A stretch of DNA of 32,534 bases from Gp6-AA40 sp046765795 (GCA_046765795.1 JBKPRH010000473.1:1-32534); one strand, 5' to 3'. Positions 1-8,701 are shown, counted from the first letter of the stretch. Notes: generated from the sequence alone by a model not told the origin. Made by a program: numbers and translations.

Positions 1-921
1 GGTCTCTCGCGTGCCGGTCACCAGCCGAGCGCGCACGATCCACTCTGGGCGAATGGGGAGACGTTCCTGAGCGCAGTGCTGTACCCGAATCGACGTGTAA
101 TCCAGGGGCCATCGGGGTGGCAGATCGAGCAAACGCCGCCGGCGGCGCGAATGAATCCCTTGTCGTTGTACGCCATGGGCCATCTGCCGAAGGAGCAGGT
201 GCCTGAAATCACGTTGTTCGATGAGCAGGGACAGTTCGAAGCGACCGCCGCGAGCTCGCCCGCCATTGGGCGCGCGGTAACAGGGGCGACCCGAACAGCG
301 ACGATCTACAACGTCATCGGCATGTTGGGCGAGCGTAGCGGTCCGGTGGACACGGAATGGCACCGCGCCACCGTCATCGTCTCTCGAGATCGGCTGCTGT
401 CTCAGCGCGAGATGGATTACTGGACGTTCGCCGCGCGGCGACTCGAGGATCCAAACAGTGTCGGCGTCATCGGCTATGACGGTTACGGTTCGCTGGAGGT
501 GGCGAGCGGCCATCGCCTCGATCTGCGTACCGATATTCGACCGCTCTCGGCGCCGGCGTTGAGCGAGACATTCGAGGTTGACTATCCGGTGCTCGGCAGA
601 CGCGACTTCCGCGATGTCATCTTCGACACTGACGTGCCGACACACTACCGGATTGGTGAGCGAGTCCAGTGGTCGGGTGTCGTGTCTGCGCGCGATCGAA
701 ATGATTTCGATCGGATGTTGATCAGGTTCTGGAAGACCGGCGGTACGACGGATCAGGCCATACGTGTCACGGCGTCCGTGAGCTCCCGATCGAGTTTCAT
801 TGCAGAGACGCGGTTTCAGCCGGGGCAGGCGGGCACGTATCTCATGGAAGTATTTCTGTTCTGGCCGAATTCGGGCTCGCAGTTCAGCCGCGCCGCGCTC
901 TCGCCGATCGTGGTGGACTGA
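1..921 (+). CDS. Secreted hypothetical protein, C-terminal part (5' end outside window)
   Basis: The reading frame is open from the first base and stops with TGA at 919-921, so about 306 C-terminal residues are visible and the start lies upstream. An internal ATG at 76 would also be in frame, but homologous-looking sequence continues before it. The segment MNPLSLYAMGHLPKEQVP resembles the 'sPLdLYlMGLippeeVp' motif found in secreted, often peptidase-associated proteins of soil bacteria; this is recalled family knowledge, not a search result. The last ~130 residues (from about FEVDYPVLGRRDF) look like a beta-rich domain, perhaps a cell-surface or carbohydrate-binding type fold. No catalytic motif is visible in this part. 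It is followed by 121 bp before the transporter gene, so it is probably a separate unit. The exact function is unknown. Confidence 0.7.
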   Translation, partial: GLSRAGHQPSAHDPLWANGETFLSAVLYPNRRVIQGPSGWQIEQTPPAARMNPLSLYAMGHLPKEQVPEITLFDEQGQFEATAASSPAIGRAVTGATRTATIYNVIGMLGERSGPVDTEWHRATVIVSRDRLLSQREMDYWTFAARRLEDPNSVGVIGYDGYGSLEVASGHRLDLRTDIRPLSAPALSETFEVDYPVLGRRDFRDVIFDTDVPTHYRIGERVQWSGVVSARDRNDFDRMLIRFWKTGGTTDQAIRVTASVSSRSSFIAETRFQPGQAGTYLMEVFLFWPNSGSQFSRAALSPIVVD

Positions 922-941
922 CCGTTCGCCGCGCTCCAATT

Positions 942-963
942 TTCGTCATACGAAGTCTTTTTT
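942..963 (+). terminator. Weak hairpin plus T-run after the first gene
   Basis: TTCGT-CAT-ACGAA forms a 5-bp stem (942-954), followed after three bases by six T residues (958-963). It lies 20 bp past the stop of the upstream gene and 80 bp before the transporter start. The stem is short and only moderately GC-rich, so it would be a weak intrinsic terminator. Its outer arms (TTCG...CGAA) match the arms of the leader hairpins found in front of three TBDT genes, so it could instead be a regulatory site. Confidence 0.3.
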
Positions 964-1042
964 CGCCAGACGAGAGTCCTGTCTTCGGTAATAATCCTCT
1001 GTTGCCGCGCGTCCGTTCCAGCACGCGGGCAGAAAGCCAAAC

Positions 1043-2410
1043 ATGACGACGACTGATCCGAGGGACATCATCGCCAACGAGTCGATGCGCGGCCTGCAGT
1101 GGGCCGTCGTCATCCTCACCATCGCGTTGAATGCACTGGACGGCTTCGACGTACTCTCGATCAGCTTCGCGTCGCCGGGTATTGCGCAGGAGTGGGGCAT
1201 CGATCGCGCCGCGCTCGGCATCGTGCTGTCGATGGAATTGATTGGCATGGCGCTTGGGTCGGTGTTCCTCGGGGGCGTTGCGGACAAGATCGGCCGCCGG
1301 CCGACGATCCTCGGCTGTCTCGTCGTCATGGCCGTCGGCATGGTCCTGGCAACGACTGTCCGCGGTCTCATCGATCTCTCAATCTGGCGCATTGTCACGG
1401 GTCTGGGGATTGGCGGCATGCTGGCGTCCATCAATGCCGTGGCCGCCGAGTTCTCGAACGCGCGTCGTCGCGATCTAAGCGTGTCGCTGATGTCGATCGG
1501 GTATCCACTTGGCGCCGTGGTCGGCGGCATCGTCGCCGCCCAACTCCTGCGCGGGAACGACTGGCGCTCGGTCTTCTACTTCGGTGCGAGTGTCACGGCA
1601 CTCCTGATTCCTGTCGTCTACTTCGTCATCCCCGAGTCAGTGCATTGGCTGGCACGGAAGCAGCCGTTAGGCGCGCTCGACAAGATCAATGGCGCGTTGC
1701 TGCGGATGGGGCATCCGAAGGTGAACGCACTGCCTGAGATCTCCGCCGCAGCGCGCGCACGATCGATCGCCGAGATCTTTCAGCCCGGGCTTGTCGCGAT
1801 CACGACCATCGTCACCCTTGCGTACTTCTTCCACATCACGACGTTCTATTACATCGTGAAGTGGATCCCGAAGATCGTCGTTGACCTCGGGTTCCCGCCG
1901 TCGAGCGCGGCGGGTGTGCTGGTCTGGACCAACGTTGGCGGCGCCACGGGCGGAATCGTGTTTGGATTGCTGACGCAGTGGTTTGGCCTGAAGCCGCTGA
2001 CCATCGTGTTACTGGTGCTGTCCACCGTCACGGTGACGCTGTTCGGCCGCAGCCCTGCAGACCTGCAGACGCTGAACATCATCTGTGCGATGGCGGGCTT
2101 CTGCACGAACGCCGGCATCGTCGGCCTCTACGCCATCATCGCGCGCGTATTCCCAACGCAGGTCCGCGCGTTCGGCACCGGATTCACGGTCGGCGTCGGA
2201 CGCGGCGGCTCAGTGCTGGCCCCCATCATCGCGGGCTTCCTGTTTACCTACGGGTACTCGTTGCCGACTGTCTCGATGACGATGGCGACCGGGTCGCTCC
2301 TCGCGGCGGGCGTGCTGATCCTGCTCAAGCTCGGTGATCGTCCTGCGGTGCCGGGACAAGAACGGCCATTGCGTACGACGCAGATTCCAGAGCCTCGTCC
2401 AGCCCGATGA
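1043..2410 (+). CDS. MFS transporter, aromatic acid:H+ symporter (AAHS) type
   Basis: This 455-residue major facilitator protein has about 12 hydrophobic segments and sits in the inner membrane. The DGFD motif (residues 33-36) in the first membrane segment is the hallmark of aromatic acid/H+ symporters such as PcaK, where both aspartates are needed for transport. The loop 2-3 motif GGVADKIGRRP (77-87) is the standard MFS signature. The likely cargo is a benzoate-type acid, here probably a methoxylated one such as vanillate, because the two genes that follow are methyl-transfer enzymes. The stop codon overlaps the next start (ATGA, 2407-2410), which indicates translational coupling. No strong Shine-Dalgarno precedes ATG 1043. 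A TAATAAT stretch at 989-995 could be a -10 box, but no convincing -35 accompanies it. The substrate is inferred from context. Confidence 0.9.
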   Translation: MTTTDPRDIIANESMRGLQWAVVILTIALNALDGFDVLSISFASPGIAQEWGIDRAALGIVLSMELIGMALGSVFLGGVADKIGRRPTILGCLVVMAVGMVLATTVRGLIDLSIWRIVTGLGIGGMLASINAVAAEFSNARRRDLSVSLMSIGYPLGAVVGGIVAAQLLRGNDWRSVFYFGASVTALLIPVVYFVIPESVHWLARKQPLGALDKINGALLRMGHPKVNALPEISAAARARSIAEIFQPGLVAITTIVTLAYFFHITTFYYIVKWIPKIVVDLGFPPSSAAGVLVWTNVGGATGGIVFGLLTQWFGLKPLTIVLLVLSTVTVTLFGRSPADLQTLNIICAMAGFCTNAGIVGLYAIIARVFPTQVRAFGTGFTVGVGRGGSVLAPIIAGFLFTYGYSLPTVSMTMATGSLLAAGVLILLKLGDRPAVPGQERPLRTTQIPEPRPAR

Positions 2411-3597
2411 CGCACAGTGGCAGCCGCATCCTCACGACTCACGTCGGCAGCCTGATTCGTCCTGCCGATCTGCTTCAGCGATCGAAGGCGGCGAAGGAGT
2501 CGCCGCAGGAACTCGCTCGATATGAGCAGACGCTGCGCTGCGCCACGGTGAACGTGGTCGAGCAGCAGATCGAAGCCGGCATCGACATCGTCAACGACGG
2601 TGAGTTCGGGAAATCGAGCTGGTCGAAGTACGTGCTCGACCGGTTGACGGGTTTCGAACTGCGCCTTGATTCGAATTACGAGCCCACGTGGCTCGGTCGC
2701 GATCGGATTCGTTTCCGACAGTTCATGGAGGACGAGTTTCCACGCGGCGCGACCGGCGTGCCCGGCCACGTCTGCGTGGCGCCGATCTCCTACTGCGGAC
2801 ACGAGGCCATTCGTCGCAACATCGCCGCGTTGAAAGCCGCGCTCGCGGCCGCTGGAGTCGAGGAAGGCTTCCTCACTGCAGTAGCGCCGGGAAGCGCTGG
2901 CTACGATTCCTCGAACGAGTACTACAGAGACGACCGCGACTATGTCTTTGCGGTCGCTGAGGCGCTGCGCGAGGAATACCTCGAGATCATCAACGCCGGG
3001 CTGATCCTGCAGGTTGACGACGCCGTCCTCGCCAACATGTACGATGACTTGATGCAGCACGGCCCGGCGCGATATCGCCAGTGGGCTGAGCTGCGTGTCG
3101 AGGCGTTGAATCATGCGCTGCGCGGCATCCCTGAGGACCGCGTGCGCTATCACGTGTGTTTCGGCAGCTGGCACGTGCCGCACATGGCCGACGCGCCGCT
3201 CGAAGCGATCGCGCCGCTGATCTTGAAAGTGCGTGCGGGTGCGTATGCGATCGAGGCCGCCAATGTTCGTCACGAGCACGAATGGCGCGTCTGGCAGACG
3301 ACGAAGTTACCGGCCGGCAAGATCCTGATCCCCGGCGTCGTCACGCATCACACGACGACGGTCGAGCATCCGCGACTGGTGGCCGATCGGATCGTGCAGT
3401 TCGCGAAGCTGGTCGGTCGCGAGAACGTGATCGCCGGCACAGACTGTGGCTTCGCGCAACTCGAGACGTATCAGCGTGTGCACCCCCAGGTGATGTGGGC
3501 GAAGTTGAACGCGCTGAGTGAAGGCGCGCGGCTCGCGTCTCAGGAGCTGTGGGGCGAAATTCGGCCGGTCCAAAAGGACCGGCCCTACGTGGCGTAG
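2407..3597 (+). CDS. MetE C-terminal-domain-like cobalamin-independent methyltransferase
   Basis: This 396-residue protein matches the catalytic (C-terminal) barrel of cobalamin-independent methionine synthase and lacks the N-terminal half of full-length MetE (about 750 residues). The four zinc ligands of the family are recognisable: H249 and C251 in YHVCFGSWH, E283 in AIEAAN, and C347 in GTDCGF. The N-terminal THVGSL (11-16) corresponds to the family's conserved substrate-binding start. Such core-MetE proteins move a methyl or alkyl group onto a thiol bound at zinc. Here the gene lies between an aromatic acid transporter and a LigM-type O-demethylase, so it may drain 5-methyl-tetrahydrofolate onto homocysteine or another thiol; that role is inferred. 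The start overlaps the transporter stop. The last ten residues and the TAG stop lie in a palindromic repeat (3563-3600), so the C-terminus may have been altered by repeat insertion. Confidence 0.88.
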   Translation: MTHSGSRILTTHVGSLIRPADLLQRSKAAKESPQELARYEQTLRCATVNVVEQQIEAGIDIVNDGEFGKSSWSKYVLDRLTGFELRLDSNYEPTWLGRDRIRFRQFMEDEFPRGATGVPGHVCVAPISYCGHEAIRRNIAALKAALAAAGVEEGFLTAVAPGSAGYDSSNEYYRDDRDYVFAVAEALREEYLEIINAGLILQVDDAVLANMYDDLMQHGPARYRQWAELRVEALNHALRGIPEDRVRYHVCFGSWHVPHMADAPLEAIAPLILKVRAGAYAIEAANVRHEHEWRVWQTTKLPAGKILIPGVVTHHTTTVEHPRLVADRIVQFAKLVGRENVIAGTDCGFAQLETYQRVHPQVMWAKLNALSEGARLASQELWGEIRPVQKDRPYVA

Positions 3598-3647
3598 GGC
3601 ACGTCGTTCGGCGTGTCGCAAGTAGGGCACGTCTTTCTGGACGTGCC
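3563..3647. repeat. Cluster of three palindromic elements with a 28-bp direct repeat
   Basis: Three perfect hairpins lie close together: GGCCGGTCC-AAAA-GGACCGGCC (3563-3584), GCCCTACG-TGG-CGTAGGGC (3582-3600), and GGCACGTC with a 6-nt loop and GACGTGCC (3626-3647). GTAGGGCACGTC occurs twice, at 3594-3605 and 3622-3633, giving a 28-bp period. The first two hairpins overlap the end of the MetE-like gene and contain its TAG stop (3595-3597). None is followed by a T-run, so they do not look like intrinsic terminators. They resemble REP-type elements and are related to the repeats at 14430 and 22701. Confidence 0.75.
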
Positions 3648-3663
3648 GCATAGAGGGAGCGTA

Positions 3664-5064
3664 ATGAGCAAGAAGAGTCTGGAGGACGTACTACAAGCGG
3701 CAGGCAATCCGGTCACGCTGCTGCGCAATCAGCAGACAGGACCCAACGTGTATCCGGGCGTACCGCCGGAATACACCAACTGGCGGGATGAGACGCAGGC
3801 GTGGCAGAAGACGTGTGTGCTCTTCAACCAGTCCTACCACATGGCCGATCTGCTGGTGGAAGGACCGGACGCCTTGAAGTTGCTCTCACGCCTGGGTGTC
3901 AACAGCTTTACCGGCTTCGCGGTGGACAAGGCCAAGCAGTTCGTGCCGGTCAACTACGACGGCTACGTGATCGGCGACGTGATCTTGTTCTACCTTGCGC
4001 CGAATCAGTTCAATCTCGTGGGTCGTATCCCGGTGCTCAACTGGATCATGTTCCACGCGGCGACTGGCGGGTACGACGTGCAGGTCACGCTCGACGAGCG
4101 TTCGGCCGCGCGGCCCGATCCGTTCAATCGCAAGTCGTATCGCTTCCAGCTCCAGGGGCCCAACGGGATGAAGGTGCTGGAGAAAGTGATCGGCGGCAAA
4201 GCGCCCGAGCTCAAGTTCTTCAACATGGGCCATGTCACCATCGCGGGCAGACCAGTGCGAGCCCTTCGTCACGGCATGGCGGGGCAGCCAGGCTACGAAC
4301 TGTTCGGACCGTACGCGGAGCACGATCTGATTCGCGATGCGATCTTCAAGGCAGGTGAGGAATTCGGCCTGCGTCTGGTTGGCGGCCGCGCCTATTCAGC
4401 GAACACGCTGGAGTCGGGCTGGGTTCCGTCGCCGCTGCCGGCCGTGTACACCGGCGAGAAGATGAAGTCCTATCGCCAGTGGCTCCCGGCTGATTCGTAC
4501 GAAGCGAAGGCGTCGATCGGCGGTAGCTTCGTGTCATCGAACATCGAGGACTACTATCTGACGCCGTGGGATCTCGGCTACGGCCCGCACGTCAAGTTCG
4601 ATCATGACTTCATCGGTCGCGAGGCGCTCGAGCAGCGCGCGAAGGGATCGCATCGCACCAAGGTAACGCTGGCGCTGAATACCGACGACGTGATGCACGT
4701 CATCGGCAGCCAGTATCAGCGGGATCACCGCGCCAAGTTCATGGAGTTCCCGTCGGCCGTCTACTCGATGCATCCGTACGACAAGGTCACAAAGAACGGC
4801 AAAACGATCGGGATCTCGACGTGGGTGGGTTACAGCGCGAACGAAGGGCAGTCGCTGACGCTGGCGATCCTCGACGCCGCGCATGCCACGATTGGCAATG
4901 AAGTCACCTTCATCTGGGGCGAGGAGAACGGTGGCACGGCCAAGCCGACAGTGGAGCGCCACGAGCAGGTGGAGATCCGCGCGACGGTCAGCCCGGTGCC
5001 CTACAGCGAAGTCGCGCGCAGCGAATACACGGCTGCAGGGTGGAGAACTGCGGCCACGCGATAG
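3664..5064 (+). CDS. ligM: Tetrahydrofolate-dependent aryl O-demethylase (LigM/DesA family)
   Basis: This 466-residue protein is a GcvT-fold enzyme that closely follows Sphingobium LigM (vanillate/3-O-methylgallate O-demethylase, ~470 residues) along its whole length. LigM transfers the aryl methyl group to tetrahydrofolate, giving 5-methyl-THF and a catechol-type product in the cytoplasm. Residues recalled as active-site positions in LigM are present: Y30 (VYPGVPPEY), H59 (SYHMADL), R121 (LVGRIP) and Y244 (GGRAYSANTLESGW), the last being the proposed catalytic tyrosine. Shared blocks include KFFNM, LRHGMAG, GGSFVSSNIEDYY, KFDHDFIGR and WGEENGGT. ATG 3664 is chosen because GAGGGAG lies just upstream; an in-frame ATG at 3613 would translate repeat DNA. 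Whether vanillate, syringate (DesA-like) or another methoxy acid is preferred cannot be read from sequence. It is not the glycine-cleavage T protein: no gcvH or gcvP is nearby. Confidence 0.9.
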   Translation: MSKKSLEDVLQAAGNPVTLLRNQQTGPNVYPGVPPEYTNWRDETQAWQKTCVLFNQSYHMADLLVEGPDALKLLSRLGVNSFTGFAVDKAKQFVPVNYDGYVIGDVILFYLAPNQFNLVGRIPVLNWIMFHAATGGYDVQVTLDERSAARPDPFNRKSYRFQLQGPNGMKVLEKVIGGKAPELKFFNMGHVTIAGRPVRALRHGMAGQPGYELFGPYAEHDLIRDAIFKAGEEFGLRLVGGRAYSANTLESGWVPSPLPAVYTGEKMKSYRQWLPADSYEAKASIGGSFVSSNIEDYYLTPWDLGYGPHVKFDHDFIGREALEQRAKGSHRTKVTLALNTDDVMHVIGSQYQRDHRAKFMEFPSAVYSMHPYDKVTKNGKTIGISTWVGYSANEGQSLTLAILDAAHATIGNEVTFIWGEENGGTAKPTVERHEQVEIRATVSPVPYSEVARSEYTAAGWRTAATR

Positions 5065-5089
5065 AGCACTCGTCGCGCGTACACAACGA

Positions 5090-5124
5090 AGCCCGCGCGC
5101 TCCGAAGAGCACGCGGGCTTTTTT
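5090..5124 (+). terminator. Strong intrinsic terminator of the demethylase cassette
   Basis: GCCCGCG (5091-5097) pairs with CGCGGGC (5112-5118); an inner GCTC/GAGC stem around a CGAA loop extends it. Six T residues follow (5119-5124). It lies 26 bp after the O-demethylase stop and 18 bp before the end of the opposing TBDT gene. The T-run favours termination of the + strand; on the - strand the downstream sequence is only weakly T-rich. Confidence 0.88.
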
Positions 5125-5142
5125 CTGTCGTCGACGACCTTC

Positions 5143-8100
5143 CTAGAAGTCCAGCGACACCGTGAAGCGCATGAACCGCGGGTTCACGAGCTGCGTGATG
5201 TCGCCCCAGGTGTTCGTTTCAACCTGCGGCGTCGCCGGATCGTCGCTCACCCATTGGCCCGTGCTCGGGACGTAGAACGCGGTGTACGTCTGGTTGTACG
5301 CCGTCGCGGCGTCGCTGTTGAACACGTTGTAGATATCGACACCGAAGTTCAGGCGCTTCCCGGCGAAGCGGATGTTCTTCCGCAACGTCAGGTCCCAGTT
5401 ATTGCTTCGCTCGCCGTAATAGTCGCCGAAGTCGAAAAGGTTGATCTGTTGTGTCTGGGTGGCGACGTTGCCATTGAACAACGTCCCCGTGCGGCTCGCG
5501 CTCGAGGGTTCCCATACCGCCGCTGTATACGGCACGTTCAAGTTCGCCGCGATCGCATCGCCGGGTCTCGACTGGAACGCCACTCCGGCCAGGACATCGA
5601 CCCACGGAATGGTGTAGCTGCCGCTGGCGCGCGCATTCAGCTGGAAGGGGTTGAAGATGTCGCAGCCGCCGCCATAGAGATTGCCTTCACGCCCTTTGTA
5701 CGGTTGACTCTGAACTCCCGCCACGAGTCCGAGGTCGCCGTCCACACGACAGGTGTTGCGTAGTGACCGGCCGATGCTCGTGCCGCCCGAGATACGCAGG
5801 CCGGCGGGACCGCGGTACACGAAGTTGGTGTCCACGCCTTTCCACGTGTAGTCCAGCACGTTCTGAATGGTGGTGACGTTGCCCGCGCCAGGGAGTGCGC
5901 CCAGATTTTTCTGGTTGGCCACGCCTTTGATGATGTAACCGCCGCCGTTCGGGAGCCGCGGATCCGAAGGAGCTCGGAAGCTATAGAAGTCGTGGTCTTT
6001 GGCCACGAAGTTCATCAGGTTGTCGATGCACTGGTCATTGTCGGCGCCGAGGAAGTAGTCGCAATTCAGACCGACTGTGTCGGAGTCGGTAAGGTTGTAG
6101 TACTTCCTGTAGTTGAACGTCACCTCACCCGAGAGCCGAGGCAGGATCTCGTGCTGGACGCCAAGACCGAACTGCCATTCGCTGCGACGTGTGCCCCAGC
6201 CTGACATCAGGTTCTGTCCCGAGGCGGCGCAGTAATCCCGGTGCAACTGAGAGGAATTCTCCGTGCGGCCGCAGAACGAGTTGGCGGTGAAGAGCTGTGC
6301 TGCCGTTGGTGGACGCCCGAACGTCTGGAACGCCGTCGTCGGCTGGCCGTCCGGCCCGAGCAGGCTGCCGCAGACGTCACCACCGGGCCCGGTGTGTGGT
6401 GCCGGATTGAAGAAGTCGCACTCGACGATCCGGTTGCCGTTGACGTCGTCCCACGCGCGGGTCAACTGGTTCGTCGAGCGGCGCGCCGAGTTGTTGTCGG
6501 TGTAGTTACCGCCGAAACCTGCGGCCTGCAGGTACTTGCCCATGTTCCATTTGATCGAGGTCTTGCCGGTGCCGAACAGGTCCCACGCGAGGGCCCAGCG
6601 CGGCGTGATGTCGTTGTAGCTCACGCCATCAGCGGGGGCGGAGCACCAGTAGTTCTTGCCGTCCGCCTGTACGGGCACGAACCGGTCAGGCCCGATGCAG
6701 GTTTCACCGTAGCGGCTCTGGGCATGATCGTAGCGGAGGGCGCCGCTCAACGTGAATCGCTTCAGCGTCCACTGATCCTGTAGGTAGACCGCCCCGAACC
6801 AGACGCGCTCGTCAGCGGTTCCCAAGCCGGTGTTCATGTCGAACCCGATCGGTCGCGGACGTCTGAGCGTGTTGAACGGATCGCTCGCTCCCCACTGCAG
6901 CGTCATGTTGCCGCATGGGTACGGGTTGGCGGCCGTCGGCGTAACCGTGAGGCACGAGGCGTCCGGCGTGCCGTAGTGGTACGCAAGGCGCATATCGTTG
7001 ACCACGTTGGTCGTGCCCTCGGAGAAGTAGGCACCCTCGAAGCCGACCTTCGCGTTGTGCGACCCGGTGACGTATGAAGCCGTCGCTCGAGACCTGTATG
7101 TGCCGTCGTCGAGGACCTGAATGCCGCTGTTGTTGTTGAACGCCTCGTTGATCGAGCCGGACACCATGGTGTTGAAGATGCTACAGGCGCCGGCGCCGCC
7201 GTTTGTCGTGACGTTGTCTGTGATCGTGGTATTCACCTTCGTCGCGACCGAGTCCATGCCCGTGGTCGACCCTTGCTCGCAGATGCGCGGAAGCTCGGAC
7301 CGGTTCTGGTACTCGCGATGGCGGGTCGAGTCCTGCTTCGTGTTCACGGCGGTGATGCCAGCCTCGAACAGGATCTTGTTCGTGAACGGGTTCGTCCACG
7401 AGACGGACCGCAAGCGGTTCGGCCGGTTCTGCAGCGAGAAGTAGCTCTCTGGAGAATCGACGATGTTGATCATGCCTTTGCAGGGATTCGTGCAGGCGTC
7501 CTGCTCGTCCCAGGCCATGTTGAACTTGTTTCGCTGAGTGGCTTGCAGCGTGAGGCGCAAGGCGAGATTCTTCTGCTCGCTCGTGTACGTGAGCCAATAG
7601 TCCTTGCTGTTATCGCCGCGGAGCGGTTGATAGTTCGCCGCGAACTTACCTTCGTTGAGGTTTGCGAACCCGCCTACCGTGCCTCCGTTCGGATACTTCT
7701 CCTCACCTCTCGTGCGTCCTTGCAAGTAGAACCAGAGTCGATTCCGCTTGATGGGGCCGCCGAACGCGCCGTTGACGTCGTAGTCTTTGACCAGATCCTG
7801 CGTGGCCGGCGTGTTCGACAGCCGCGTCCCGCGATTGCGATCGAAGAAATTGTCGTTGGTGTAGCTCGTGAAATACGAGCCCGCGAAACGGTTGCCGCCC
7901 GTGCGCGGCACGATTGTGATGGTGGCGCCACCCGTCTCCGACTCACCCAGCGCTCCCGAGAGCGTGAAGGTCAATTCCTGGACGTTGGCCGTGTCGAACG
8001 CGATGCCGTTGGTGGCACCGGTATTGAGGTTGATGCCCTGCGGCGCGGCGCCACGGTTGATGGTCATGCCGTCGACAACGATGCGGCCCTGATTCTGGCC

Positions 8101-8676
8101 ATCGGCGTCGAGCGCGGACACATGGGAGTTGAAGGCCGGAGCGATGCCGTTACAGAACGCCCCGACGCCGCCCGTGCACCGTCCCTGGTTCGTGGTGACC
8201 GAGGGCACCAGATTCAGCAGGCCTCCGAGGTCGCGTTCGGTTGGGAGGTTGGAGATTTCGTCGCCCGTGAAGACGTACTGCACTTTCGCGTTCTGAATGT
8301 CGACCGAGGGCGATTCGGCCACCACGCTCACGGTTTCAGCGATGTTGCCCACGGAGAGCTGTGCGTTGACGTTCGCCGTGAAGTCCGTCGTCAAGATCAC
8401 GTTGTCCCGTTCGACCGTGCTGAACCCCTGCAGCGCGAAGGTGACTTTGTAGGTGCCGACGGGTAGTACGGTGATCTGATAGCGACCGCTATCGTCTGTG
8501 GTGGTTGTGCGAACTTTCTCGATAAGCGCCGGACTACTGGCTTCGACTGTCACGCCCGGCATGACTGCGCCGGAGGCGTCCCTAACAATTCCCGCGATGG
8601 AGCTTTGCGCGTACGCAGCACAGGGTACCAATAGGACCGCTGCCAGAACGAGCAGCGGCCTGGTCAGTCCTCGCAT
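5143..8676 (-). CDS. TonB-dependent receptor, Oar-like, with N-terminal carboxypeptidase-regulatory domain (TBDT1)
   Basis: This is an outer-membrane receptor of 1177 residues. The signal peptide is MRGLTRPLLVLAAVLLVPCAAYAQ. Next comes a carboxypeptidase-regulatory-like (CNA-B-type) domain (about residues 26-110: SIAGIVRDASGAVMPGVTVE...), then the plug and a long beta-barrel ending in the barrel-type terminus RFTVSLDF. NVFNSD near the end matches the conserved strand of this family. No TonB box was clearly seen. GGAGG at 8687-8683 lies six bases before the chosen ATG (8676); the adjacent ATG at 8679 is an alternative. The gene follows TPR1 on the same strand after 123 bp and has its own promoter and a 5' hairpin. 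The ligand is unknown; the context of aromatic and envelope genes gives only a hint. Length and domain order are normal for the family. Confidence 0.93.
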   Translation of the reverse strand: MRGLTRPLLVLAAVLLVPCAAYAQSSIAGIVRDASGAVMPGVTVEASSPALIEKVRTTTTDDSGRYQITVLPVGTYKVTFALQGFSTVERDNVILTTDFTANVNAQLSVGNIAETVSVVAESPSVDIQNAKVQYVFTGDEISNLPTERDLGGLLNLVPSVTTNQGRCTGGVGAFCNGIAPAFNSHVSALDADGQNQGRIVVDGMTINRGAAPQGINLNTGATNGIAFDTANVQELTFTLSGALGESETGGATITIVPRTGGNRFAGSYFTSYTNDNFFDRNRGTRLSNTPATQDLVKDYDVNGAFGGPIKRNRLWFYLQGRTRGEEKYPNGGTVGGFANLNEGKFAANYQPLRGDNSKDYWLTYTSEQKNLALRLTLQATQRNKFNMAWDEQDACTNPCKGMINIVDSPESYFSLQNRPNRLRSVSWTNPFTNKILFEAGITAVNTKQDSTRHREYQNRSELPRICEQGSTTGMDSVATKVNTTITDNVTTNGGAGACSIFNTMVSGSINEAFNNNSGIQVLDDGTYRSRATASYVTGSHNAKVGFEGAYFSEGTTNVVNDMRLAYHYGTPDASCLTVTPTAANPYPCGNMTLQWGASDPFNTLRRPRPIGFDMNTGLGTADERVWFGAVYLQDQWTLKRFTLSGALRYDHAQSRYGETCIGPDRFVPVQADGKNYWCSAPADGVSYNDITPRWALAWDLFGTGKTSIKWNMGKYLQAAGFGGNYTDNNSARRSTNQLTRAWDDVNGNRIVECDFFNPAPHTGPGGDVCGSLLGPDGQPTTAFQTFGRPPTAAQLFTANSFCGRTENSSQLHRDYCAASGQNLMSGWGTRRSEWQFGLGVQHEILPRLSGEVTFNYRKYYNLTDSDTVGLNCDYFLGADNDQCIDNLMNFVAKDHDFYSFRAPSDPRLPNGGGYIIKGVANQKNLGALPGAGNVTTIQNVLDYTWKGVDTNFVYRGPAGLRISGGTSIGRSLRNTCRVDGDLGLVAGVQSQPYKGREGNLYGGGCDIFNPFQLNARASGSYTIPWVDVLAGVAFQSRPGDAIAANLNVPYTAAVWEPSSASRTGTLFNGNVATQTQQINLFDFGDYYGERSNNWDLTLRKNIRFAGKRLNFGVDIYNVFNSDAATAYNQTYTAFYVPSTGQWVSDDPATPQVETNTWGDITQLVNPRFMRFTVSLDF

Positions 8677-8701
8677 CATGGACCTCCAAGTCGAGAGTGA
8701 G

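Noticed and set aside
2248..3279. 343-codon antisense frame across the transporter/MetE-like junction
   Set aside because: Both plus-strand genes are clear family members with conserved catalytic residues; the antisense frame is incidental.
2407..3597. Full methionine synthase MetE
   Set aside because: Only the catalytic C-terminal barrel is present; the N-terminal half is missing, and the upstream DNA is the transporter gene, so it is not a truncated MetE.
3563..3647. CRISPR-like array
   Set aside because: Only two 28-bp imperfect direct copies with no spacers of even length and no cas genes; they are palindromic elements.
3664..5064. Reading the O-demethylase as glycine-cleavage T protein (GcvT)
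   Set aside because: The length is about 100 residues above GcvT, LigM-specific blocks and active-site residues are present, and no gcvH/gcvP genes are nearby.
7273..8466. 397-codon plus-strand frame opposite TBDT1
   Set aside because: It is the shadow of the plug and N-terminal barrel of TBDT1; no domain and no start signals.
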